64,000 bases of DNA from Streptomyces sp. V4I2 (GTDB taxonomy: Bacteria; Actinomycetota; Actinomycetes; Streptomycetales; Streptomycetaceae), in the NCBI RefSeq assembly GCF_030817655.1, contig NZ_JAUSZM010000003.1:10044001-10108000 (forward strand). The letters are read 5' to 3'. Shown here piece after piece: positions 1-9,012 of this stretch. Position numbers and translations under genes: made by a program. The first letter of the stretch is position 1. Each line of letters begins with the position of its first letter. A model generated the notes under the pieces. That model was not told the origin of the DNA, ran no database searches, and saw nothing but the letters and a program-made list of their open reading frames with translations.

Positions 1-496
1 GCTGGTTCATCGCCTGGGTGCGGGCCTTGACGGCCGATTCCTTGGCCAGTCTGAGGACGCGCAGGTCCGCGGCCGGGCCTTCACCCGTCTTCGGCGTGGT
101 GGTGGCGCGTCCGGACAAAACGGCACGGGCAGCGGCGTCCGCGTCGACGGCGTCGGTCTTGCCCCGCTTGCGCCGGGTGGCACGATCAGGCTGGTTGACC
201 TCGATGACCTGGATGTTCTCCTGCCGCAGGAAGCGCGCCAGGGCGGCTCCGTAGGATCCGGTGCACTCCACTCCGGCACGGTGCAGGATGCCGAAGGAGC
301 GGGCCCAGGCGAGGAGTTGGCGGTATCCGGCAGCGGTGGTCGGGAACTCCTGGTGAGCCAGCAGTGCGCCGAGCACGGTGATCACTGCGGCGACGTGCAC
401 GTCCTTGTGGGTGTCGACCCCGAGGATCACGTCCTCCGCGGGCTGTGCTGCCCGCTGTGCGGGCAGGGTCGGCTGGGGCATGCTGGTGACGGTCAC
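1..496 (-). CDS. IS110-family transposase (recombinase), N-terminal part, cut by window edge
   Basis: Reading the minus strand from a GTG at 496 gives a DEDD-type IS110 recombinase N-terminus. VDTHKD carries the first catalytic Asp, VECTGSYG the Glu, and KTDAVDADAAARAVL the following acidic pair; TQAMNQ is the last stretch before the window ends. An AAGGAG Shine-Dalgarno lies 4 nt before the GTG, which is why I prefer it to the ATG at 481. IS110 enzymes move the element as a circular intermediate; in characterised members the target is chosen by an element-encoded bridge RNA. The catalytic C-terminal serine domain is outside the window, so intactness is unknown. It is a different element from the IS110 at 36222-37289, sharing only family motifs. 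Confidence 0.88.
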   Translation of the reverse strand, partial: MTVTSMPQPTLPAQRAAQPAEDVILGVDTHKDVHVAAVITVLGALLAHQEFPTTAAGYRQLLAWARSFGILHRAGVECTGSYGAALARFLRQENIQVIEVNQPDRATRRKRGKTDAVDADAAARAVLSGRATTTPKTGEGPAADLRVLRLAKESAVKARTQAMNQ

Positions 497-683
497 GCGG
501 CTCCTTCATCGGCTGGGGCTGATGGCCGACGCCGGGCCGGGTGGGCGGTCAGAACTGTGATGGTGCCTTGTAGGGCAAGGCCCCTATCGGGACACGCCCG
601 CCGGTCCGGCGGCAGCAAGCATCGCCGGGGGGCCGGAACCGACAGATCTACTCCAAGGCAGCTGAGGCCAGTTGTCGCACGGG

Positions 684-1748
684 TCAGGCTCCGGCCCCCG
701 GCGGCACCCCACGAGTCTCACAGTTGTCGCAGACGAGGTGGACGTCGAGGCCGGCGGGCACCGCCTTGTCGATCCGGATCAGGAACTTCTTGAACTCGAT
801 CGCCCGGTGGCGGCGGTGCAGTGCCGATATGACGGTGCCGTCGGCGATGTTGAAGGCGGCGAACAGGCTGGTGATGCCGTGCCTCAGGTAGTCGTGGGTA
901 CGGCGTTCGGGCATGCCCGGCATCATCGGCAGGACCGGCTGTGAGCGGTCCAGCGCCTGGATCTGGCTCTTCTCGTCCACGCAGAGCACAACCGCCTTCT
1001 CGGGCGGGTGGTGGTACAGGCCGACCACGTCGACGACCTTGGCGACGAACTGCGGATCCGTGGACAGCTTGAAGGAGTCCTGCAGGTGGGGCTTGAGGCC
1101 GAACCGCTTCCAGATCCGCCCGATCGTCGACTTCGACAGGCCGGTGCGCTGGGCCATCGAGGCCCGTGACCAGTGCGTGTCCTGGCCCGGGACCGACTCC
1201 AGGGTGGCCACGACGACCTCCTCGACCTGGTCGAGGAGGATCGACGGCGGCCGGCCCGAGCGTGGCTCGTCCTGCAGACCATCGAGGCGTTTCGCGATGA
1301 ACCGGGCCCGCCAGCGGTCCACGGTCGACCTGTCGATGCCGAGGTCGGCCGCGGCCTGCTGGTTCGTCCCGCCCTCCGCGCAGCGCAGCACGATCTTGGC
1401 CCGCAACGCGAGGAACTGAGCGGTCTTCGCCTGCCGCGCCCACTGCTGCAGCTGCCTGCGCTCAGCATCGTCGAGGATCAGGTCGGCCTTCGGCCGGCCG
1501 ATCCAGCCGGCGTCCTCAAGCCCAGCCATCCGCTCTGCGGCGAAAGCCCGACGCCACTTGCCGACCGTCTTGGCCTGGACACCGACGAGCCGTGCGACAC
1601 CCGCGTTTGACATGCCGTCAGCGCACGCCAGGATGATGCGGGCCTTCTCGGCCGAGCGCCGGTGCGGCATCAGCGTCCGGCGCACCAACTCGGCACGCTC
1701 GGCCTCGGACAACGTGATCTCTGCAGCAGAAGGCCCCGAATGCGACAT
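684..1748 (-). pseudogene. IS630-family transposase, 3'-truncated
   Basis: The protein has two successive helix-turn-helix units: about residues 20-95 (RIILACADGMSNAGVARLVG) and 105-175 (KIVLRCAEGGTNQQAAADLG). The IS630 DDE core follows, with first Asp in LCVDEKSQIQALDRS, then RRTHDYLRHG and RRHRAIEFKKFL. Homology stops right after the second Asp (HLVCDN) near position 722; twelve unrelated residues precede the stop. The final catalytic Glu region is therefore missing and the enzyme should be inactive. One N-terminal HTH is the usual IS630 form, so the doubled unit is odd. ATG at 1748 is the natural start. The truncation point lies near the IS110 fragment, suggesting one element damaged the other. 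Confidence 0.85.
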
Positions 1749-2116
1749 GACGACAGGGTACTTACTAACCCTCAGGATTTCCGGCGCAGCACACTAGCTT
1801 GGCCATATGCCGCCTCATCCGGATCAGCGAGCGCGAAGAACGGTCTGGCCCTCTCAACTCCGACTCGGACGCTGGGGGGGGCGTCATGTGATGGATCCGT
1901 ACACGACCACCAGGACGATGGAAGAAGTGGCGGTCGCGGACCCCGCCCTGGGAGACGTCGAACTCGTCACCGCCGACGCCTGCCGTCGTGGTCGAGAGCC
2001 TGGCGAGCTGGCTGCTGTCTGGGCGCCGCCCCAGAAGCTGGAACCGTTCCCGTACAGCCGCTTCACCGGCGACCGGCCACTGCGGAGCCAGCGCGTCGCG
2101 GGCGGACCCGACGGTG
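1749..2116. other. intergenic stretch without a recognisable gene
   Basis: This 368-bp stretch lies between the divergent start of the IS630 remnant and the 3' end of the SDR gene. It is open in several frames, but none gives a family motif. A plus-strand reading has a protein-like patch around 1990-2100 (ELAAVWAPPQKLEP) that could be gene debris. I cannot assign it. Confidence 0.4.
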
Positions 2117-2848
2117 TCAGGCTTGTGCCGTCGGGCGGACGACGATCTCGTTCACGTCCACCTCCGCGGGTTGGTCGACCGCGAAGACGATCGCGTCCGC
2201 GATGGCCTCGGGCTTGATGGCCATGGCGTCGCGGCGTTCTTCCAGCGTGGCGCGGACGGTCGGGTCCGAGACGGTGGCCACGAAGCCGGTGGCCACGAAA
2301 CCGGGGCAGACCAGGGTCACCCGCACGTCCGGGCCTGCCTCGACGCGGAGGCCGTCACACAGGACGCGGACCGCGGTCTTGGTGGCGCCGTAGACGGCCA
2401 TGGTGGGTGTTGGTGCCATGCCCGCCACCGAGCCCACGGTCACGAACTGGCCCGCGTTCTGCCGCCGGAACACCGGTAGCGCCGCGCCGATGCCGTGCAG
2501 CACCCCTTTGAGGTTCACGTCGACCATCTGGTCCCACTCGTCGACCTTGAGCTCGTCGAGCGCGGAGACCGGTCCGATCCCGGCGTTGTTCACCATGACG
2601 TCCAGTCGCCCGAACTCGGCCACCGCGGTCGCGACGAGCGCGGCGACGTCCGTCCGGCGGGTCACGTCGGTGGCGACGGCCACGGCTTGTCCTCCGGCGG
2701 ACCGGATGTCCTCCACCAGGTCGTCGAGTGCCTTGGCAGTGCGGGCCGCGAGCACGACCTTCGCACCTCGTGCGGCCAGGCGGACGGCGGTGGCTCGCCC
2801 GATCCCGCCGCTGGCACCCGTGATGGCCACGACCTTGTTCTCAATCAC
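2117..2848 (-). CDS. short-chain dehydrogenase/reductase (SDR)
   Basis: A classical SDR of 243 residues. It has the Rossmann motif TGASGGIG near residue 10, NNAG near 88, GSVAG with the catalytic Ser near 138, and YGATK as the Tyr-Lys pair near 151. LVCPGFVATGF follows the active site. Such enzymes interconvert alcohols and ketones with NAD(P)H; the substrate cannot be told from sequence. The GTG start at 2848 has GAGAGGA upstream and overlaps the stop of the isochorismatase-like gene by 4 bp (GTGA), so the two are translationally coupled. The reading frame stays open far upstream, but that extension overlaps the neighbour and is not used. Confidence 0.9.
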   Translation of the reverse strand: MIENKVVAITGASGGIGRATAVRLAARGAKVVLAARTAKALDDLVEDIRSAGGQAVAVATDVTRRTDVAALVATAVAEFGRLDVMVNNAGIGPVSALDELKVDEWDQMVDVNLKGVLHGIGAALPVFRRQNAGQFVTVGSVAGMAPTPTMAVYGATKTAVRVLCDGLRVEAGPDVRVTLVCPGFVATGFVATVSDPTVRATLEERRDAMAIKPEAIADAIVFAVDQPAEVDVNEIVVRPTAQA

Positions 2849-3456
2849 GCGGATGTCCTCTCGGTGTCGGAATTCGCGATGAGCTCGGACCAGGGGGCCA
2901 CGGTCGCGAACAGCGCCCGCATCGAGGCGAGCGAGGGCGCCAGGAATCCGTCGTAGGCGGCGGTAGCGTCGCTGGCCACCGCGACGTCGAAGCGGCGCTC
3001 CAGCCCGGAACGCACGGTGGACTCGACGCACACGTTGGTCAGCACCCCGGCGACCAGGAGGCGCGTAACACCCAGGCCGCGCAACGTGTCCTCGAGGTCG
3101 GTGTACAGGAAGGCGTCGTAGCGGTTCTTGTCGACGACCACTTCGCCCGCGACCGGAGCGAGCCGGTCGAGGATCTCGGCGTCCCAGCTGCCGTGGCTGA
3201 GCATGCGTGGTTCGACGGCGAGGGCCGGTGCCGCGGCCTCGCGCCACCCCGGGGACATCTCCGGTCCGCCCTCGGTGATGACCTGCCGGGTGTAGAGCAC
3301 GGGCAGTCCGGACCTGCGGGCTGCGGCGAGCAGGCCCCGGGTCGCGCGGATGGCGGGCTCGGCGTCCGGCAGACCCATACCGGCCCTGGCGAGGGATCCT
3401 TTCGGGTGCAGGAACCCGTTCTGCATGTCGATGACGAGAACTGCCGTAGTGGGCAT
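2845..3456 (-). CDS. isochorismatase-family cysteine hydrolase
   Basis: 203 residues, the usual size of the family. The catalytic triad is visible: Asp in VLVIDMQNGF (about residue 10), Lys in VVDKNRYDAF (about 110), and Cys in GVLTNVCVESTVR (about 143), with the cis-peptide VLTN before it. Family members hydrolyse isochorismate, nicotinamide, N-carbamoylsarcosine or other amides; the substrate is not determinable here. The gene lies between a broken cyclase/hydrolase gene and the SDR, with which it overlaps by 4 bp, so it probably belonged to a small catabolic operon on the minus strand. ATG at 3456 follows AAAGGAC. Confidence 0.9.
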   Translation of the reverse strand: MPTTAVLVIDMQNGFLHPKGSLARAGMGLPDAEPAIRATRGLLAAARRSGLPVLYTRQVITEGGPEMSPGWREAAAPALAVEPRMLSHGSWDAEILDRLAPVAGEVVVDKNRYDAFLYTDLEDTLRGLGVTRLLVAGVLTNVCVESTVRSGLERRFDVAVASDATAAYDGFLAPSLASMRALFATVAPWSELIANSDTERTSA

Positions 3457-3504
3457 GGACAGAAGTCCTTTCTGAAGAACTGGGGGCGGGTTGCGGTGCG
3501 AAGA

Positions 3505-3795
3505 TCAGAAGACCGTAACTGGATTGCTGGCGCTGGAGGTGATCCCGACCATTCGCCAGGGCAGCGCGGCGAAGAAGAACTCCCAGCGGGGCTCGCCGCG
3601 GCACACCGCGGTGAGCTCGGTGAGCTCGGTGAGCTCCATGTTGTCGATGAGCCAGAGACCGAGGGCGACCAGGCTCGCCGTGTGCACCGGCCTGGTCAGG
3701 TCCGGGCCGTAGCCGGACGGCTGCACGTCCTGCACGCCGTCGTTGCCCAGCACGGCGACGTCGCGCTCGTGCAGGAACGGCAGGCTGTCAATCAC
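3505..3795 (-). pseudogene. cyclase-family (kynurenine formamidase-like) C-terminal fragment
   Basis: The 96-residue frame matches only the C-terminal third of cyclase-family hydrolases (PF04199 type). LHERDVAVLGNDGVQDV, then RPVHTASLVALGLWLIDN, then RWEFFFAALPW and NPVTVF at the end are characteristic. The N-terminal metal-binding His/Asp motif (HxGTHxDxPxH) is absent, and I find no continuation in the 245 bp upstream in any frame. This is a truncated remnant. Its location just upstream of the isochorismatase and SDR suggests it was once the first enzyme of that operon. Confidence 0.75.
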
Positions 3796-4040
3796 GTCAC
3801 GGGGAGCGGTTGCCGGCCGAGCTCGTGAGCGTCCGGAAATACGGGCTCGCGCGCGACTGCGGCTAGTGGTCTTGCGGTCGGATGTCGCGCCCCGGTGCGG
3901 GAGCCGGGCCGAGTGCCGAAGGGGTCGTGGTTGACGTCCGGATGCCTCCTACACACCGACGAGGGCCGTGTTGTGGCACCCCGCAGGATGTTTTGCGATG
4001 AACGGTCAGATGCCGAATGAGTTCCTCAGCGCCCCGATTG

Positions 4041-4889
4041 TCAGCGGGCTTCGCTGAGCCGGGACGCACGCATGAGATCGAGTTGGTTGGCGCCGCGGGT
4101 TCCCGGGGCCGCTGTGTAGGTGACGATGCGCAGGTCGGCTCCCGGCAAGGTCAGCACGTCGCAGTCCAGGGTTACGTCGCCAAGCTCGGGATGGCTGATC
4201 GTCTTCAGATCCCCGGTCAGCTGCTCCATGCCCGCCACGGCCCACAGTTCACCGAAGAACGGCGAGGCCCTGCGCAACCCGTCCACGAGCGCGGTCAGCT
4301 CCGGGTCGGCCGGATAGCGGGCGACCGCTTCGCGCAGGTCCGCGACGATCGCCGTCTCGAACGCGTACTCTCCGGCCGCCGATGAAAGGGGGTACAGGTG
4401 CCAGCGCCCCTCTCCCGTGCCGAAGAGTGCGCGGGCGAGGTTGCGTTCGGCGGGCGCCAGGCCGGACGGGTCGCCGTGCAGAGCCGTCCACATGGCGTTC
4501 CACCACAGCAGGCTCCAGTCGGCGGCGAACACGCCGATCGGGAGGTCACCGAGGCGGGCAACAAGGCGGCGGATGCTCGGCGGCACGTGCGTGCCGACGG
4601 TATGGTCGCGCGGGGCGAGCAGACCGGCAGCGCGGAAGAACTGGTCGCGCTCGGCCGGGGCGAGCCGCAGCGCGCGGGCGATGGCCGAGACCACCTGCGC
4701 GGAGGGATTGGTGGCCCGGCCCTGCTCCAGGCGCAGCACGTACTCGACGGAGAGGCCGGCGAGCTCGGCGAGTTCCTCGCGGCGCAGGCCAGGGGCGCGG
4801 CGGCGGGCCGACCGGGTGTAGCCGGCATCGGCCGGGTCGAGGCGGTCGCGCCAGCCGCGCAGTAAGGCGCCGAAGCTCAGGTCGCTCAC
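4041..4889 (-). CDS. XRE-family regulator with MmyB-like ligand domain
   Basis: 282 residues. The N-terminal XRE helix-turn-helix spans about residues 10-75 (PGLRREELAELAGLSVEYVLRLEQ). A long C-terminal MmyB-type domain follows, with the characteristic DWSLLWWNAMW and ALFGTGEG. Family members are DNA-binding regulators that respond to fatty-acid-like or other small ligands and often control adjacent SDR genes. The GTG start at 4889 overlaps the stop of the upstream SRPBCC gene by 4 bp (GTGA). The frame extends further upstream but only by overlapping that gene. A role in controlling the nearby SDR/hydrolase set is inferred from position. Confidence 0.88.
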   Translation of the reverse strand: MSDLSFGALLRGWRDRLDPADAGYTRSARRRAPGLRREELAELAGLSVEYVLRLEQGRATNPSAQVVSAIARALRLAPAERDQFFRAAGLLAPRDHTVGTHVPPSIRRLVARLGDLPIGVFAADWSLLWWNAMWTALHGDPSGLAPAERNLARALFGTGEGRWHLYPLSSAAGEYAFETAIVADLREAVARYPADPELTALVDGLRRASPFFGELWAVAGMEQLTGDLKTISHPELGDVTLDCDVLTLPGADLRIVTYTAAPGTRGANQLDLMRASRLSEAR

Positions 4890-5383
4890 TCCTCCATGAT
4901 GCCACCGGGCGTTTCCTGCACCACGGTCACCATCCTGGTGAGTGCAGCGCGCATGTAGCGGGCCCAGAGCGGCTTGAACGGCCCCGCGACGATCCAGCGG
5001 CGGCCTGGCAGCGGCCGGAAGTCGTACGTCCACCGGATCGACGTGCCGGTCCCATCGGGCAGGAACGACCACTCGCCGCGCACCCCGGAGATCAGCTTGG
5101 CCAGCACGTTGGTGAAGCCACTCAGCTCATAGGCGAACCCGTGACCCTCCGCGATCTCGGTAAGCCGCTCGTCGGCCTTGGAGCCGTCGGTGAACCAGGT
5201 CTGGCGCGACGTCCCCGGCCGGTTCCAGGTGCCGGTCTGGTCGCGCACTTCCGCGACGCCGGGGAACGGTCCCCACGGCTTGAACACCTGGGCGAGGTCG
5301 ATCGGCACGATGACCTGGTAGGTGTGCGCGGGGCTGGACGTTGTACGGGCGAAGACAGTGATCGGGACACTCGTTTTGGTCAT
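4886..5383 (-). CDS. SRPBCC-family (START/polyketide cyclase-like) protein
   Basis: 165 residues that read as a single SRPBCC/START-like fold. An N-terminal strand pair ends in IVPIDLAQVFKPWGPFPGV; RGEWSFLPDGTGTSIRW lies in the mid-section; FKPLWARYMRAALTRM forms the long C-terminal helix. These proteins bind hydrophobic small molecules in a helix-grip cavity. The gene is first in a two-gene unit: its stop overlaps the start of the XRE regulator. Possibly it binds the effector that the regulator senses, but that is conjecture. Confidence 0.8.
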   Translation of the reverse strand: MTKTSVPITVFARTTSSPAHTYQVIVPIDLAQVFKPWGPFPGVAEVRDQTGTWNRPGTSRQTWFTDGSKADERLTEIAEGHGFAYELSGFTNVLAKLISGVRGEWSFLPDGTGTSIRWTYDFRPLPGRRWIVAGPFKPLWARYMRAALTRMVTVVQETPGGIMEE

Positions 5384-5849
5384 GCCACGAGCATCGCGGC
5401 CAGCGCCTGCCCGAGGCAGACACCTGTCAGTACATACCCTCGCGGTCTCGTCGTGTTCGCCGTGTCAACGGCGCAGTGTCCGTCGTGTCGTCGCCGGAGC
5501 GCTGCTGGCTGAGAAAGTTTGGTGTGAGACGCCATCCCGAAGGTCCGCAACCGATTAACCGGGCCGGCCGCTGCTCTGGCAGCGACCCGACCAAAACCTT
5601 CTGCTCCCGCAATAGCCCAGCAGCTTCGGTGCCCCCCGTTCCGCGCGGCGCGCGGTGGCTCGCTCATGCACCTCGGGGTCCACCATGCGCCGGAGCGTAC
5701 GAGCGCAACCCGAGACGGCGGGCGAGAAATCGCCAAACCCGCACCCGCCAGACGATCTACACCTCAGACTGCCGCCCACGACCAGCACGAGTACGCCGAA
5801 GACAACTCACGCCAGACCCGTGACCAGCACCTTCACGATGCACACCGCT
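5384..5849. other. intergenic stretch, nothing recognised
   Basis: About 465 bp upstream of the SRPBCC gene. Frames are open on both strands because of high GC, but none carries a motif, a ribosome binding site or a plausible start. It presumably holds the promoter of the SRPBCC/XRE pair and decayed DNA next to the IS701 remnant. Confidence 0.4.
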
Positions 5850-6770
5850 CAATGGGGTCGGCGCAGCAAAGGGCCGCTGTGGCCATGGAGTTCCTGGTGG
5901 ACCAGCGCGGCGTGACCAGCCGCACCAGGGTGGCCGGCGGCATCCCGGAGGGCAGACTGGAGAGCCTGAACTGCACCGGCTCGCTCTCACCGGCCGGCCA
6001 TTTCGCCAGCAGCCAGCGTTCGGGCAGTTCCACTTCGTCGGTGGCTCGGCCGATGCCGTGGCCGGCGGGGCGGAGGTGCAGGACGACGAACCGCGAGTAC
6101 ATGCGCTCGAAGCGGGAGGAAATCCCCACCGCGTGAGGCAACTTGCGCCCCTCCAGGCCGCGGCGGAAGGCGGCGGCATCGCCGTATCCGGCATCCGCCA
6201 CGACCAGGGGAACATCGACGCCCCACGACCGGATCTCGTCGATCATGTCCGAGGCCAGCTGCCACTTTCCACCTGCCCCGCCTGGTCGGGGATGCCGCGG
6301 CGGGTGCGGCGGGTGCGGCGGGTGCGGCGGACGACCTTGGCCGCATCGGCCTCCGCAGAGGCGGGTTTCCACGAAGTGGGCAGGAACAGCCGCCAGTTCA
6401 CCGCCACCGAGGCATGATCGTGCGCCAGGTGCGGCGACACGCCCGCCTGGCAGTTGGTGACCTTGCCCGCGGGGCCGGTGTACTGCCTGGACACACACGC
6501 CGAGGCAGCCCCGTCCTTGACGTAGCCGGTGTCGTCGACGACAAGCGCCTTCGGACCGATCGCCACGTGCATCCTCCAGGCCGGCCGGGCCCGCACATGC
6601 GCGGGTCCCACGGGCTGGAGGTGATGCAGTGCACCAGCGCCTCCCGGTTACCATCCCCGCCGAGGCGGGCGGCCATCGCCCTCCACCGAGGTGCGCTGCC
6701 CGTCCAGCGGCAGCCCGCGCACATCCACTTGCCCCACGGCCGCTGATCGCACGGAGAACCCGTCGACCAT
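5850..6770 (-). pseudogene. IS701-family transposase remnant with several frameshifts
   Basis: On the minus strand, pieces of an IS701-type DDE transposase occur in order but in different frames. First comes a DGQR-type segment around 6720; then ALVHCITSSPWDP and ALVVDDTGYVKDG with VSRQYTGPAGKVTNCQAG (about 6640-6420) and VAVNWRLFLPTSW; then, after a frame change near 6270-6310, KWQLASDMIDEI, PLVVADAGYGDAAAFRRGL and WLLAKWPAGESEPVQF. The segment where the frame is lost is a CGGGTG triplet-like repeat (RRTRRTRRTRR). The extreme N- and C-termini are missing. The element cannot encode a working enzyme. Confidence 0.8.
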
Positions 6771-6812
6771 CTCCGTCGCAGACGCGCGCGATGGTCCCCC
6801 CCGGCCGAGGGG

Positions 6813-7105
6813 TCAGATCTGGTTCTCGCCGCCGTCGATGTACAGGTTGGCTCCAAGGACGAAGCTGCTCTGCTCGGAAGCGAGGAAGGCCACGACGTTG
6901 GCGACCTCGTCCGCGCGGCCGATCCGGCCGAGTGGGACACCTGCGGCGAAGTGTGACTTGGTGGCGGGCGTGTCCCCCGTACCCGCCACGGCGTCGAGCC
7001 CAGGAGTGTCGATCGTACCCGGGGAGATCGCGTTGACCCGAATGTTCCGGGCCTTGAGCTCGTTGGCCCACGTCCGGGCGAAGGATCGGATGGCCCTGGG
7101 CGGAC
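6813..7105 (-). pseudogene. SDR-family oxidoreductase, C-terminal fragment
   Basis: The minus-strand frame ending in a TGA at 6813 reads RSFARTWANELKARNIRV, then NAISPGTIDTPG, VPLGRIGRADEVANVVAFL and finally NLYIDGGENQI. This is the last ~95 residues of a classical SDR. The Tyr-Lys pair and Rossmann half are gone, and the frame upstream of about 7105 carries unrelated sequence. It lies directly against the IS701 remnant, which may have caused the truncation. It is not a duplicate of the SDR at 2117-2848. Confidence 0.7.
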
Positions 7106-7249
7106 TCGGCGAGATTGAAGATCACGGAGAGGGCGGCGGCCGCGATGCTGACGCCCGTCGATGTGACCGCAGGATGTCCGTGACGAAGAACCTGATCGCC
7201 TCGCCGGCCTCGCTGTTGTCCTCCTCGTGCCTACCGCCGGGCCGCGTCG

Positions 7250-7921
7250 TCAACGGTCTGAAGGGCTGACAGCGCTCCCGGTGCGGGCCCCGAGCCAGAC
7301 GGCGATCCGCTCCTTGAACTCGCGGTTGACGTAGGGGCTGTCGTGAAGTGTGATCCACTCCAGGTGCCGCAGGATGTTCTCCGAGCGGTCCGGGTGGGGT
7401 ACCGCGAGCACATCGACGCCGATCTCGCCCGTCGAGGCACAGACGTACACGCTGCTGTCGAGCGCCATCATGGCGAAGCCCGGGTGGCGCTCGTGCACGC
7501 CGAGGAACGCTGAAGCCGCACCCCGCCCCATGATGTCCCAGCGCTCCAGGAGCCGGACCCGGGTCCAGACGGCCGGCGCGGTGTGGCCGCCACCATGCAT
7601 GTTCCGCAGGGCAGCCCGGTGCGTCCGGGTGCCCTGCGGCAGCTGGACGAGGAACTCGCGCCGATGGTCGAGAAGACCCGAGGAGACGGCGAGGTGGTAC
7701 CAGTCCTCATTGAGCCGCTCGACGAGCCGTGGGGTGTCGTACCGGTGGGAGAACCCGCTGCCCACCTCCTCGGCACCGTATCCGTGAACGAACGGCATCG
7801 TGCCGTCCGGCACCGCGTTCGGGATTACCTCAAGGCCGGCCCGCCACAGCGGCCGGTGCACCTTACGGTCGCGCTCCTGGATGCCCACCAAAGACTGTTC
7901 TAGCAGGGCCAAGACACCCAA
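7250..7921 (-). CDS. hypothetical protein, no family recognised
   Basis: A 223-residue frame that looks like real coding sequence: balanced composition and several Trp and aromatic residues (NEDWYHLAVSSGLLDHRREF, ERWDIMGRG, ILRHLEWITLHDSPYV). No catalytic motif, transmembrane segment or signal peptide is visible. The second half ends with a short helical stretch, REFKERIAVWLGA. The start is uncertain: ATG at 7921 is used, but there is no clear Shine-Dalgarno and the N-terminus may be truncated. Neighbours are mobile-element and SDR debris, so it may be a stranded accessory gene. Confidence 0.5.
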   Translation of the reverse strand: MGVLALLEQSLVGIQERDRKVHRPLWRAGLEVIPNAVPDGTMPFVHGYGAEEVGSGFSHRYDTPRLVERLNEDWYHLAVSSGLLDHRREFLVQLPQGTRTHRAALRNMHGGGHTAPAVWTRVRLLERWDIMGRGAASAFLGVHERHPGFAMMALDSSVYVCASTGEIGVDVLAVPHPDRSENILRHLEWITLHDSPYVNREFKERIAVWLGARTGSAVSPSDR

Positions 7922-8695
7922 AGGCCACCGCCATGGCTTCTGCCTTCCCGGCCTTCCGGGGCAGGCGAGCAGAGGCGATCAGCCGGGCCATTGACACGCA
8001 GACTGATGCGTACGAGCAGACGATCGCAGGGGAGCGCCTCGTACTGACCTCACCCCGCCGTTTGACGCGGCTTCAGCCCGCCGTGTGGGTCTGCCCTGCT
8101 GAGCTCCGCTCTGCCGCTGGGGCGATCGGCAGCCGTGCCGTGCCGTGCCGGACGGCCGTTGCTGCGCTGAGGCGACTCGCGTCGCATGTCTCCGGTCGGC
8201 TCTGTGTGGCGTCGTTCTTCATCGCTGTTCGGGGTTGATTTCTTCGGTGGTGAACGCGCGGAAATCTGTTTTTGCTGGAGTAGACATTGGGTGGTGGTGT
8301 GGTTATGGTTTCCCTCGTAGCGCAGAGAGACAGCAGGGCCTGGCAGACACGAACTGCCGGTCGGTAGTAGGCAGTTGTGGTTCGTTGTGCGGTGCGGTGG
8401 TGGAGTTCCGGAGCCAGGGTGGTTGCAGGACGGTGACGGGACTGACGGCCGGACCGGGTGGCTGCAGTGATCAGGGGCCGCCGTGAGGACTGCGGTTGAC
8501 GCAGTGGCAGTACCCGCAGGTGCAGTTCGCGGTACCAGCAGTGGAGTGGGCAGTACCTCGGTGAAGGCGTCGGCTGCGGACGCGCGCGCCGGGAGGTTCG
8601 GCAGTGGGGTTCCAAGCCGGAGCAGGTGCAGGACGGGCGACGGGGCTGGCTGTCGAAGAGTGGCGCTGTCGTAGGCCGCTGAGCAGTTCGCATCA

Positions 8696-8748
8696 CCAGC
8701 AGTACGTAGTGGAGCAGTACCAGCAGTACGAGAAGTGCCAGCAGTACG
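8696..8748. repeat. three direct copies of CCAGCAGTACG
   Basis: Copies are at 8696-8706, 8720-8730 and 8738-8748, plus an extra CAGTAC at 8715. They are all in the same orientation. The pattern resembles an iteron-like binding array; what binds it is unknown. Confidence 0.6.
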
Positions 8749-8980
8749 TAGTTCCCCGTTTGGCAAGCAGTTGATCATTGAGGGAAGAACGGAGGAGCTG
8801 AGCGCCATCAGGATCGCCCGGGTGGAAGTCTTGAGCCCGGGTACCGCAGGACATCGATAGTGAGGTGGTCTCCGGTCAAGCAACCGCGATCCCAGCATCC
8901 CCGACAGCATCTGGGTCGGGTCTGCGGAGACAGAAGGCCGGCGCAGTACCGGGGCCGGCAGATGGTGTAGCTGTTCCTTC

Positions 8981-9012
8981 GGGGCCCTGGTGTCATACGG
9001 CACCAGGGCCCC
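8981..9012 (+). promoter_or_regulatory. 12-bp perfect inverted repeat upstream of MerR-like gene
   Basis: GGGGCCCTGGTG at 8981-8992 pairs perfectly with CACCAGGGCCCC at 9001-9012 around an 8-nt loop. It ends 26 bp before the GTG start at 9039. It could be an operator, an attenuator hairpin or the terminator of a leader transcript. There is no U-tract, so a regulatory role is more likely than simple intrinsic termination. Confidence 0.6.

Noticed and set aside
1807..2217. Plus-strand open frame upstream of the SDR stop
   Set aside because: Its second half overlaps the SDR antisense; only a short patch looks protein-like and no family fits.
6290..6340. CGGGTG-type triplet repeat as a CRISPR or microsatellite
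   Set aside because: Only three or four short units inside a decayed IS701 gene; no spacers or regular repeat length.
8050..9003. A 317-residue open frame on the minus strand over the CAGTAC region
   Set aside because: Pro/Thr/Arg low-complexity sequence with no start signal or motif. The open frame follows from GC content and the repeats (RTAGTSRTAGT).
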